Shown here one piece after another: positions 9,192 through 16,691 of a DNA stretch of 47,120 nucleotides (positions within the stretch are counted from its first letter, which is position 1; each line of letters begins with the position of its first letter). This stretch comes from Anaerolineales bacterium. Lineage in GTDB: Bacteria > Chloroflexota > Anaerolineae > Anaerolineales > UBA4823. The position numbers were made by a program, and so were the translations under genes. The notes under the pieces are model-generated. The model was not told the origin of the DNA and searched no databases. It worked only from the letters and a program-made list of their open reading frames with translations. The stretch is from assembly GCA_016932955.1 (NCBI GenBank), contig JAFGBV010000132.1:1-47120 (forward strand), written 5' to 3'.

Positions 9192-10208
9192 TCATTGTAT
9201 ATGAGAATATGCGGCGGTTGAACGGCGCACAACCAGCTCGGCTGGCAGGCGCACGTGCTGCGGCTTGCGCCCGGGCTGCTCAATAGATTGAATGAGCAGG
9301 CGCGCCGCCTCACAGCCAATACAAAAAATATCTTGCCGCATAGTGGTCAGCGGCGGATCAAAATAAGAGGCCAGCGGCATATCATCAAAGCCCACCACCG
9401 ATACACCTTCTGGCACAGCGCGCCCTGCCTCGCGCAGGGCACGAATAGCGCCGACGGCGATCCTGTCGTTTTGAGCAAAGATGGCGGTGAAGTCGACCTC
9501 ATCATCAAGAAGGCGCAGGGTGGTCTGGTAACCAGAGGTGGCAGACCAATCACCCTCGATCACCAGAGCAGGATCAAATTCAAGTCCGGCATTCTGGATG
9601 GCCTGCTGGTAGCCGCGCTGGCGATCTTGCGAGCAGTCTTCTTCCAGGGGACCGGTGATATGAACAATACGGCGATGCCCAAGGTTGAGCAGGTGCTGGG
9701 TGGCTACCCGGCTGGCGGCGACTTCATCCAGGGCGACAGAATGGGAGGTATCATCGCGCGCGTTCGCGCCAACGACCACGCAAGGAACCGATTGGGGCAT
9801 GGACTGATAACGCGCATCAATATAAGGATTCAGAGCCAGCAAACCTTCTGTGCGCTGGCTACCGATCAACTGCTTGACCAGCAAGCTAAAAGCGGCCTCA
9901 TCTGGCGCAGAGGCAGAGATGAGGAAATAACCATGGCTGCGGGCTTCCATCTCAGCGCCTTCGATGATGCTGGCATAGGTGAAATCGGTGAGGTTAGGTG
10001 AAATACAAGCCAGGGTGCGGCTGCGCCCCTTAGCCATGGAGCGGGCAATTGCATTCGGCTGGTAGCCGAGCTCTGCAATGGCTGCTTCAACCCGGGCGAG
10101 GGTTTCGGGAGTGACGCGCTCACTTTTGTTAATCACACGCGAAACTGTCTGGTGGGAAACACCAGCCCGGGCAGCGACATCACGAATGGTCACGCGGGAA
10201 TGAGGCAT
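9192..10208 (-). CDS. LacI-family transcriptional regulator
   Basis: 338 residues. The N-terminal helix-turn-helix (TIRDVAARAGVSHQTVSRV, about 6-25) and hinge (QPNAIARSMAKGRS) are standard. They are followed by a periplasmic-binding-protein-like sensor domain with FDDMPLASYFDPPLTT near the C-terminus. It is the first gene of the leftward sugar operon and lies 54 bases downstream of a perfect 34-bp palindrome that covers the operon's start point. It is therefore probably an autoregulated local repressor released by the imported sugar. The start has no clear Shine-Dalgarno sequence. Confidence 0.95.
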   Translation of the reverse strand: MPHSRVTIRDVAARAGVSHQTVSRVINKSERVTPETLARVEAAIAELGYQPNAIARSMAKGRSRTLACISPNLTDFTYASIIEGAEMEARSHGYFLISASAPDEAAFSLLVKQLIGSQRTEGLLALNPYIDARYQSMPQSVPCVVVGANARDDTSHSVALDEVAASRVATQHLLNLGHRRIVHITGPLEEDCSQDRQRGYQQAIQNAGLEFDPALVIEGDWSATSGYQTTLRLLDDEVDFTAIFAQNDRIAVGAIRALREAGRAVPEGVSVVGFDDMPLASYFDPPLTTMRQDIFCIGCEAARLLIQSIEQPGRKPQHVRLPAELVVRRSTAAYSHIQ

Positions 10209-10261
10209 GTCAAATAATTGGTTTAGGGTTCAGTATGGTTTGGCAAGTTAGGTGAAATACC

Positions 10262-10295
10262 ATCATGTTACCGGTCACGTGACCGGTAACATGAT
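10262..10295. promoter_or_regulatory. 34-bp perfect palindrome, probable LacI-family operator
   Basis: The half site CATGTTACCGGTCAC (10264-10278) is exactly mirrored at 10279-10293, and the symmetry extends two more bases each side. The palindrome overlaps the last two bases of the -10 box and covers the predicted start point of the lacI-sugar operon, the classic position for repression. LacI-family operators are usually shorter palindromes, so the extra length may mean two overlapping sites. Confidence 0.8.
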
Positions 10296-10322
10296 TCTAC
10301 AACAAATCAATTCCTGTGTCAA
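10294..10322 (-). promoter_or_regulatory. Sigma-70 type promoter of the sugar operon
   Basis: On the minus strand: TTGACA (10322-10317), a 17-bp spacer, TAGAAT (10299-10294). The predicted start is near 10287, giving a leader of about 80 nt before the lacI ATG. Confidence 0.8.
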
Positions 10323-10331
10323 GCAGGAATT
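10309..10331. promoter_or_regulatory. Inverted repeat flanking the -35 box
   Basis: AATTCCTG (10309-10316) and CAGGAATT (10324-10331) are perfect complements separated by seven bases that contain the -35 hexamer. This is a plausible site for a second regulator controlling the sugar operon, or a weak hairpin in read-through RNA from the gene at 10408. Confidence 0.5.
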
Positions 10332-10407
10332 CTTGCCTGGGAGCACGTCCAATTCAAAGTGAATTAACCATGCTCCAAAATTGATATGGAAACAATATTG
10401 AAGAAAA

Positions 10408-11484
10408 TTACGAATCGGGCATAAAGCGGTAGCCGCGCCCCGCCACCGTCTGGATGTAGCGCGGATGAGAAGGATCTCCCTCTACCTTTTCCCGCAGGCG
10501 GCGCACAAGCTGCGCCAGGCTGTCATCTCGGATGCCCTGGGTGTAGATCTTATCCTCAGACCATACGGCATGCACCAGGTCGTCTTTCTCGCATACCTGC
10601 CCAGGATGCGCCAGCAGATAGTTCCACAACAGGTGCTCCTTCGCTGTCAGGGTCGAAAGGTCGAGGGCGAGAGGGGTACGCCCGGAGAGCAGCAGCGGGT
10701 GCTCGCTGAGTCCAGAGAGCCGCAGGTCATCCTCGGTGGGCTGGTCGGCCCAGAACTCTTCCAGGCGGCGGCGCACAGCGGGATGAGAGGAGAGAACTTG
10801 CAGAGTCAACGATGCACCTGCGGCATACGCTTCGCAGACTGCGCGTAAAAAAGAGGGATAACCGGCAGAGAAATTGATGATGGCTTGCACTGCACCCTCA
10901 TCCCAGCTCAAGTTTTTGCGCTGGGCATAGCGTAGCACATTCCAACGTGCGTCGCTGGCAGAGAGCGGCCCCAGCCAGATCGTATTGGCATAGAAGAGCT
11001 CAGCGAACTCGCTGTAGGAATCTAGCGGGTGGCGGGTAGCAATGACGTAGGTGAGGGTGTACTTGAAGGTATCCCGCAGGGCACGCAGGTTGCTATATAT
11101 CGCACCATCGGCTTGCCGGGTAAGCAGATCAAAACGATCGAGCAACAGGCACAAGCCTGGGGATTTCTCCAGGCACTGTCCAATCGCCATCTGCAGGGCT
11201 GCCACTTCGTCTGCGCCTTCGTAAGGACAACCCAATTCTCGCCTTGCCAGGCCGAAGAATGCCTGCCCCGAGAACTCAGCCAGGCGATTGCAGTCGATCA
11301 GTACCAGGCGGGGTAAAGCCGCCTGCCCATCGCAGCGATGCGCCACATAGCCCAGCAGGTTGCTCTTGCCCGAGCCGCTCAGGCCAACCACAGAAACGCA
11401 CTCCCCGGCGCTCACCGCAGCCAGGATGGCCTGTACTTCTCGCTTTCGGTAGTCGGTAGGGTAGTGATCCCAGCTTGTCGCCAT
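10408..11484 (-). CDS. AAA/STAND-type ATPase with PhoB-like winged helix
   Basis: 358 residues from the ATG at 11484; the open frame continues to 11712 but the extra 76 codons look non-coding and lack a ribosome-binding site. Walker A is GLSGSGKS (near residue 35), Walker B LCLLLDRFD (near 115). A helical region follows, and residues about 275-358 form an OmpR/PhoB-type winged helix (LTAKEHLLWNYL, then RDDSLAQLVRRLREK and IQTVAGRGYRF). It is presumably a cytosolic DNA-binding ATPase switch. It faces the lipoprotein/kinase cluster divergently. PhoB-type domains bind direct repeats with 11-bp spacing, exactly what occurs at 14131 and 14858, so these may be its targets (inference). Confidence 0.85.
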   Translation of the reverse strand: MATSWDHYPTDYRKREVQAILAAVSAGECVSVVGLSGSGKSNLLGYVAHRCDGQAALPRLVLIDCNRLAEFSGQAFFGLARRELGCPYEGADEVAALQMAIGQCLEKSPGLCLLLDRFDLLTRQADGAIYSNLRALRDTFKYTLTYVIATRHPLDSYSEFAELFYANTIWLGPLSASDARWNVLRYAQRKNLSWDEGAVQAIINFSAGYPSFLRAVCEAYAAGASLTLQVLSSHPAVRRRLEEFWADQPTEDDLRLSGLSEHPLLLSGRTPLALDLSTLTAKEHLLWNYLLAHPGQVCEKDDLVHAVWSEDKIYTQGIRDDSLAQLVRRLREKVEGDPSHPRYIQTVAGRGYRFMPDS

Positions 11485-11566
11485 AGATCGTAGAATAGAT
11501 TTCGTTCTTTTCTGGTTGACTTCCGCCGCATTGAATTGTATCATAGGAGCAAAGGTATCATGTGGG

Positions 11567-11722
11567 ATGGCTTCTTTGTCTCGTAGCGCTCGTATTGCCC
11601 TGGTTTTGATCGGCCTGGCCCTGGTGCTTTGCTCCTTGACTGCGCTGGCCTTCGCCTTCTGGCCTCTGCAGGAAATCAGCACCCAGGCCACGCTGGCGCC
11701 CACCCTGCTCACCCCGCCTTAG
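11567..11722 (+). CDS. Small single-pass membrane protein
   Basis: 51 residues: a short basic start (MASLSRSAR), one hydrophobic helix (about 10-32), then a WPLQE segment and a Thr/Pro-rich tail ending in LTPP. The layout matches a small secreted or membrane-anchored peptide rather than random translation. The frame is open to 11516, but the ATG at 11567 best places the helix. AGGAG lies about 17 bases upstream, a poor spacing, so the start is uncertain. It lies just before the receptor-kinase-like gene and overlaps only the unlikely upstream extension of the divergent ATPase frame. Confidence 0.45.
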   Translation: MASLSRSARIALVLIGLALVLCSLTALAFAFWPLQEISTQATLAPTLLTPP

Positions 11723-11764
11723 GAACACTAAATAGGGATGGAGCGTCTTAAAGGTGGTGCACCG

Positions 11765-13951
11765 ATGAAAATTAGACCTGCCCGAATCGCCCGATTATCA
11801 ATAAGCTTGCTTGCAGCACTTTTACTGGCAGCCCTGCTTTCTTCCTGCGCGCCAGCAATGGCTGAGCCTGCCGAAGTAGTAAAGACCGTAGAAGTAGTGG
11901 AAGAAGTGGTTAAAACCGAGGCTCCAGCCGTCGAAGAGCTTCCTGCGGAGGAGCCCGAAGTGCAGCCCACTGCGGCCGAACAGTCAGCCGAGCCGACTCC
12001 CTTGCCCACTGCGGCGGTGCAGCCCACCCAGCCGCCGGTCATCAGTCAACCCACCCCCACGGCACAACCCCTACCCACCGAGGCTGAGCCTACACCAGCA
12101 GCTCTGGTCGAGGAGCGCCTGGTGGAGCTGGAGTGGCCTCCGGTGATGCGCCTGGGCGATTCAGATGTGATCCGCCTCTCACTCATTCCATCTCAAGAAG
12201 GTTACACCATCACCACCGATTTCCCCAACCACCAGGTAGATATGCAAGATATAACGATCCCGCGCCCCGGCGGCTATGATCTCAGCGCGGTTGCCCGGTT
12301 GGATGGGGTAGGATTCTCCCTATCCCCAACCAATGAGCAGGAGAGCGCTTTACCGCCGGGTGAAACGATCACCTGGCGCTGGACGGTGGCGCCCAACGCC
12401 CCTGGCCAACAGCGGCTCACCATCTCGCTCAAGCTGCGCTGGTTGCCCCAGCCTGGCACGCCTGCAACAGTGCGCGAGTCGCTCGCTTTCTCACGCGGCC
12501 TGGATGTGCGCGTCCAATCCTTCTTTGGGCTGAGCCGCGCCCAGGCAATGAGTGGTGGTATGTTTGGGCTGTTCCTGGGCAGTGGCATCTTCCTCCTAGG
12601 TGTCGTGCGCCTGCCGGCGCGGCCTGCCGTTCCCCTCACCCGTATCCTGGGGATCAACCCCAGCCTGGTGCTGGAGCCGCGTCCCGGGCTGACCCTGAAC
12701 ATATCCGAAAGCAGTCTGCTTCGAGCCCTGTTTGGTCGCTATGCGCGTCTGGCACTCGAAAGCGAGTTCCTCTCCGGCTACTCTGGCGCGCGCACCTTCC
12801 TTGCCTTGCCCGTGCGTCCAGATGGCCGCGCCGACGCCTATACGATTGTGAAGATTGGGCAGCAAGACTCGATCGAGCGCGAATTTCAAAACTACGAAAC
12901 GTTTGTGAAGGATACGCTGCCGCCAATCACCGCTCGCATCCAGCACCCGCCGGTGAGCGTGCGGGGCAGCACCCAGGCGGCGCTGCAGTACACCTTCATC
13001 GCCGAGCCGGGGAGAATGCCGGTGAGCCTGCGCCAGGCGCTGCTGGCAAATCCAGACCCGGCGCTGCTCAACAAGCTCTTTGAGACCTTTGGGCCAAACT
13101 GGTGGATGCAACGACGGGCGCACACGTTCCGCCTGGCTGAGGAGTATGATCGGGTTCTCCCCACGCACTACGTGATCAAGGCAACCCAGGGCCGCGGTAC
13201 CGTCCTGGATGGGCGCAACCCGCCTGCCGCACTTTCCCTGGCTGCCGGAGACCTGGTGATGCTGCGCGGCTTCTCCCGTTTCGAGCGTCGCGCCGATGGC
13301 GAGAGCCTCTCATTGCGCGGCAAGCCGCCCGCTGGCTCTCCTCCGCTGCGCGTGCGCTGGCTGAGCATGCAGAATCCCGAAGGCACAACCGGGCGGGTGA
13401 TCGCCGCACGGTCGGATCTGCTGAACGAGTTCACCGCTGGGATGGATCGGCTGGGCTTGCCAGACCCGCTGCAGCCGCTGCCAGACCTGCTCAACGAGCG
13501 CATCAGCGGAACGCTTTCTACCATTCACGGTGATCTCAACCTGGAAAATGTATTGGTTGGCCCGGGAGATTTCATGTGGCTGATCGATTTTGCCATGACA
13601 CGCGATGGTCACCCGCTGTATGATTTCGCCCACCTGGAAGCCGAGCTGATCGCCCACGTGATCGCGCCCCAGGTTGGCGGCGCCGCAGAGTATCTCGTCG
13701 CGCTGCAGGCAGGCATCATGGACATCGGGGAGCCTGCCGCTCCGGCAGCGATGCCCTTGCCGCAGCATTATGGATTGCTAAGTACGCTGCACAGCATCGC
13801 CGCCCGCTGCTTGTTCAACCCTTCCCAGCCGCGTGAGTACTACCTGGCGCTGTACATGGCTTGCATCGGTGCGCTGAAATTCACCAACCTGGGTGCGCAG
13901 CAGAAACACCTGCTCTACCTGACCGCCGCCCACCTGTGCCAGAAATTATAG
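11765..13951 (+). CDS. Lipoprotein with transmembrane segment and kinase-like (APH-type) domain
   Basis: 728 residues. The ATG at 11765 gives a normal signal peptide with lipobox LLSSC (Cys28); an upstream in-frame ATG at 11738 would lengthen it. Then: a Val/Glu linker and Pro/Thr-rich spacer (to about 110), a beta-rich domain (about 112-258), a membrane helix (about 262-283), and a large C-terminal domain. That domain has kinase hallmarks: Lys363 in YTIVKIG, Glu in the EREFQNYE helix, catalytic loop HGDLNLENV (His588, Asp590, Asn595) and IDFA (Asp608). This matches the aminoglycoside/choline-kinase superfamily. It also recalls the domain catalogued as TCAD9 in ternary-complex conflict systems (from memory, unverified). 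The topology suggests an outside sensor and inside kinase. Substrate unknown. Confidence 0.8.
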   Translation: MKIRPARIARLSISLLAALLLAALLSSCAPAMAEPAEVVKTVEVVEEVVKTEAPAVEELPAEEPEVQPTAAEQSAEPTPLPTAAVQPTQPPVISQPTPTAQPLPTEAEPTPAALVEERLVELEWPPVMRLGDSDVIRLSLIPSQEGYTITTDFPNHQVDMQDITIPRPGGYDLSAVARLDGVGFSLSPTNEQESALPPGETITWRWTVAPNAPGQQRLTISLKLRWLPQPGTPATVRESLAFSRGLDVRVQSFFGLSRAQAMSGGMFGLFLGSGIFLLGVVRLPARPAVPLTRILGINPSLVLEPRPGLTLNISESSLLRALFGRYARLALESEFLSGYSGARTFLALPVRPDGRADAYTIVKIGQQDSIEREFQNYETFVKDTLPPITARIQHPPVSVRGSTQAALQYTFIAEPGRMPVSLRQALLANPDPALLNKLFETFGPNWWMQRRAHTFRLAEEYDRVLPTHYVIKATQGRGTVLDGRNPPAALSLAAGDLVMLRGFSRFERRADGESLSLRGKPPAGSPPLRVRWLSMQNPEGTTGRVIAARSDLLNEFTAGMDRLGLPDPLQPLPDLLNERISGTLSTIHGDLNLENVLVGPGDFMWLIDFAMTRDGHPLYDFAHLEAELIAHVIAPQVGGAAEYLVALQAGIMDIGEPAAPAAMPLPQHYGLLSTLHSIAARCLFNPSQPREYYLALYMACIGALKFTNLGAQQKHLLYLTAAHLCQKL

Positions 13952-14130
13952 CGCTGCAACTGGGCAAACCATCCCAGAAACCCAATGCTTGCGGGGCAGA
14001 TAACTTGCATTATCCCAATTTCTGCCATTATGCAAGATATCTTACTTTATTGATATTATTACAATATAACATACTTTAAGATGGTTGGCTCCCCACCGCA
14101 GAGAAAGAAGGAGAATTTAAGGCCCGAAAA

Positions 14131-14163
14131 TTGTCAACGGACTGTCAGCAGGATATCAAGGCA
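14131..14163. promoter_or_regulatory. Three 11-bp direct repeats (Pho-box-like)
   Basis: TTGTCAACGGA, CTGTCAGCAGG and ATATCAAGGCA follow one another with an exact 11-bp period and end 51 bp before the DUF4349 gene. Direct TGTCA repeats spaced 11 bp are the known target form of PhoB/OmpR-type winged helices. A possible -10 (GATAAT, 14190-14195) lies downstream. A similar array precedes the next gene. Confidence 0.6.
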
Positions 14164-14213
14164 AGGAACTCCAGGCAGGTTACAGTGTAGATAATATCCG
14201 AAAGGAGGAAGAT

Positions 14214-14855
14214 ATGTCCACTCTACGCCAACTCACCCTGTTATGCGTCTTGATCCTGCTCCTGACCGGCTGTGCATCTGGCAGCGAACCGCGCCTGGTG
14301 GCCTCTTACCCACAAGAGGAGGCGCAACCCATCGCCCAATATGTCCCCCAGCCCCCAGCGCAATATGTCTACAATGCCTTCCTGACCATGGATGTCTCCA
14401 GCCCCGCAAGCGCCGCCGAAGAAGCCGAGGCACTGGCAAACGACTACAGCGGCTACCTGGTCAGCTCCCAATCCTGGCACAGCAATGGCAAGAAGCTCAT
14501 CACCGTTGTGCTGGCTGTGCCAGCGCCTAATTTTGAGCGCCTGCTCGATGCGGTGGAGGGCTTGGGAACGGTGCAGAGCGAGCAGATCAGCGGCGAATGG
14601 GTCAGCACAGGTTACAGCAGCGATTGGAACGTGTACTCGCAGATCACCATCCAGTTCAACCCCAAAGCCTTCGCCTGGCCCTCGCTTCCTGGTACTGGCT
14701 GGCACCCCGGCCGCACATTGGAAAATGCCTTTGGCGTTTTCCTGTCCATCTTCGGCTTCCTGGCGGATGTGATCATCTGGGTAGCTGTGGTGGTAGGCCC
14801 ATTCGTGTTGATCGGCCTGGGCATCCGCGCCGCTGCCCGCCGGCTGAGGAAATAA
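14214..14855 (+). CDS. DUF4349-type lipoprotein
   Basis: 213 residues. Signal peptide with lipobox LLTGC (Cys20), a short Pro/Gln linker, then a domain with NDYSGYLVSSQSW and LITVVLAVPAPNFERLLDAVEGLG. This is the typical DUF4349 pattern of an alpha/beta domain that often reads 'LxVPxxxFxxxxxxLxxLG'. A C-terminal membrane helix (about 180-205) ends in a basic tail (RRLRK). It is thus anchored at both ends with the domain outside. Strong AAAGGAGGAAG ribosome-binding site. Function of the family is unknown. It shares an 11-bp repeat array upstream with the vWA lipoprotein that follows, suggesting joint regulation. Confidence 0.85.
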   Translation: MSTLRQLTLLCVLILLLTGCASGSEPRLVASYPQEEAQPIAQYVPQPPAQYVYNAFLTMDVSSPASAAEEAEALANDYSGYLVSSQSWHSNGKKLITVVLAVPAPNFERLLDAVEGLGTVQSEQISGEWVSTGYSSDWNVYSQITIQFNPKAFAWPSLPGTGWHPGRTLENAFGVFLSIFGFLADVIIWVAVVVGPFVLIGLGIRAAARRLRK

Positions 14856-14857
14856 CC

Positions 14858-14901
14858 CTATCAACAAACCGTCAACTCCCTGTCAACTGGTTGTCAAGAA
14901 T
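14858..14901. promoter_or_regulatory. Four 11-bp direct repeats (Pho-box-like) before the vWA gene
   Basis: CTATCAACAAA, CCGTCAACTCC, CTGTCAACTGG and TTGTCAAGAAT are contiguous with an exact 11-bp period (consensus CTGTCAAC). The last unit supplies a -35-like TTGTCA (14891-14896), with GATGAT at 14914-14919 as a possible -10 after 17 bp. The array ends 53 bp before the vWA start, almost the same distance as the array before the DUF4349 gene. This is the arrangement of PhoB-class activated promoters. Confidence 0.7.
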
Positions 14902-14954
14902 GTTCCGCATCATGATGATATCCTAGAGATATACAAAAAAGGAGGATTACCCAA

Positions 14955-16544
14955 ATGAACGCAACTCGTCTTACCATCTTGATTGTCCTGATCAGCCTGC
15001 TGCTTAGCGCTTGCAGCGTCAAGGCTGAACCCGCTACGGTTGTAGAGGTCAACAAAACTGTGGAAGTTGAAGTCGAAGTAGTAGAGCAGGTCGCCGAGGA
15101 AGCCGCCCCCGCGGAACAGCCTGTTGCCGTCATGCCGCTGCCCACCCAGGCCCCCCTGGTTGCCGAGCCGGCCGTGCAACCCACCCCGGCAGATATGTTC
15201 TTCCAGGATTACGGCGTCAATCCCTACATCGATACCATGGAAGACCATCTCTCGACCTTCGCCCTGGATGTCGACACGGCTTCTTACAGCCTGGCACGTA
15301 ATTACCTGAATGATGGCAACCTCCCGCCGGCCGATGCCATCCGCGTGGAAGAGTTTGTCAACTACTTCAACATGGAATATCCTACCCCGCCAGATGTGGC
15401 TTTTGGCATCTATGCTGACGGCGCCCCCTCGCCCTTCCAGTATGACGGTACCCAGATCCTGCGCATTGGCGTGCAAGGGTATGAAGTGGCCGAATGGGAG
15501 CGCAAAGCATCCACACTGACCTTCGTTATCGATGTCTCTGGCTCAATGGATATGGAGAACCGCCTTGGACTGGTCAAGCAATCATTGGAAATGCTGGTTG
15601 ATCGCTTGCGCCCGGATGATACCGTCGCTATCATTGTCTATGGCTCAGAAGCACGCGCCGTGCTCTACCCAACTCGTGGAGATGACCACAACACGATCCT
15701 GAACGCGATCTACTCGCTGCGTCCCGAAGGCTCCACCAATGCAGAAGCCGGGCTGCGCCTGGGTTACCAGGTTGCCATGCAGTATTACCGCTCTGGCACC
15801 AACAATCGGGTGATCTTGTGCTCAGACGGCGTCGCCAACGTTGGAGAAACCGGCCCGGACGCCATCCTCTCGGAGATTCGCGGCTACGTCTCTGAAGGCA
15901 TCTACCTGACAACCGTCGGCTTCGGGATGGGCAACTTCAACGATGTGCTGATGGAGCAGCTCGCCAACGATGGCAACGGAAGCTACGCTTACGTAGATGA
16001 TCTGGATGAGGCCAACAAACTCTTTGTGGAGAATCTCACCTCCACGCTACAGGTGATCGCCCGCGATGCAAGGGTACAGATTGATTTCAACGCGGATGTG
16101 GTAGCATACTACCGCCTGATCGGCTACGAGAACCGCGCCATTGCTGACCAGGATTTCCGCAACGATTACATCGATGCGGGGGAGATCGGCGCCGGGCACT
16201 CGGTCACTGCCCTTTATGCCGTGCAGATGCGCCCGGGAGCAGAGGGACGCATTGCAACCATTCAAATGCGCTGGGAAGACCCCGATACCTATGAGGTGCG
16301 CGAGATCAACGGCAACTTCAACACCTGGGATCTCTACCCCTCCTTCGAAGAAGCCGATCCGCACTACCAACTGGCTGTCCTGGTATCACAGTTTGCCGAG
16401 CTGCTGCGCCAGAGCCCCTGGGCACAGAATACTACTTACTCGCAGGTTTACTACCTTGCCACTCCGTTGCTGAACAGCCTGGCCTATGATGCCGACATCG
16501 TGGAATTCGTCAACCTGGTGGCCCGCGCCGATCAGGTAAAGTGA
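14955..16544 (+). CDS. YfbK-like von Willebrand factor A lipoprotein
   Basis: 529 residues. Signal peptide and lipobox LLSAC (Cys20), followed by a Val/Glu-rich linker that resembles the one in the kinase-like lipoprotein. A YfbK-type N-terminal domain (about 83-170, with FALDVDTASYSLARNYL) precedes the vWA domain, whose MIDAS is DVSGS (Asp193, Ser195, Ser197). The C-terminal part (about 365-525) matches the domain that accompanies vWA in YfbK. It binds a divalent cation and probably a protein partner outside the membrane. It has a good GGAGG site and is followed by an intrinsic terminator at 16560. Confidence 0.92.
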   Translation: MNATRLTILIVLISLLLSACSVKAEPATVVEVNKTVEVEVEVVEQVAEEAAPAEQPVAVMPLPTQAPLVAEPAVQPTPADMFFQDYGVNPYIDTMEDHLSTFALDVDTASYSLARNYLNDGNLPPADAIRVEEFVNYFNMEYPTPPDVAFGIYADGAPSPFQYDGTQILRIGVQGYEVAEWERKASTLTFVIDVSGSMDMENRLGLVKQSLEMLVDRLRPDDTVAIIVYGSEARAVLYPTRGDDHNTILNAIYSLRPEGSTNAEAGLRLGYQVAMQYYRSGTNNRVILCSDGVANVGETGPDAILSEIRGYVSEGIYLTTVGFGMGNFNDVLMEQLANDGNGSYAYVDDLDEANKLFVENLTSTLQVIARDARVQIDFNADVVAYYRLIGYENRAIADQDFRNDYIDAGEIGAGHSVTALYAVQMRPGAEGRIATIQMRWEDPDTYEVREINGNFNTWDLYPSFEEADPHYQLAVLVSQFAELLRQSPWAQNTTYSQVYYLATPLLNSLAYDADIVEFVNLVARADQVK

Positions 16545-16559
16545 TCGAAGTAAACCAGA

Positions 16560-16596
16560 GTCCTCACGGGTTTCTCAAACCTGTGAGGACTTTTTA
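16560..16596 (+). terminator. Intrinsic terminator of the vWA gene
   Basis: GTCCTCACGGGTTT and AAACCTGTGAGGAC form a 14-bp stem (one G-U pair) with a 3-nt loop, immediately followed by TTTTTATTTT. Confidence 0.92.
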
Positions 16597-16605
16597 TTTT
16601 CCACT

Positions 16606-16641
16606 ATGACAAATGTCATACCCTGACAGTGACAAATGACA
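16606..16641. promoter_or_regulatory. Cluster of TGACA/TGTCA words
   Basis: Five TGACA/TGTCA words occur in 36 bases, including ATGACA-AA-TGTCAT (16606-16619), a perfect inverted repeat. They lie between the vWA terminator and a possible extended -10 (TGCTAAGAT, 16663-16671) for the purB transcript. The spacing is irregular, unlike the 11-bp arrays upstream, so a shared regulator is uncertain. Confidence 0.4.
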
Positions 16642-16691
16642 GGTGAATCCACCCCCAAATCATGCTAAGATAAAATCAGACAATTGAATAA

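Noticed and set aside
11485..11712. N-terminal extension of the AAA-winged-helix protein
   Set aside because: The extra 76 codons have no domain or ribosome-binding site and overlap a better small membrane frame on the other strand.
14004..14036. CTTGCAT/ATGCAAG inverted repeat after the kinase-like gene as a terminator
   Set aside because: The stem is only 7 bp with a 19-nt loop and no T-run; it may be chance.
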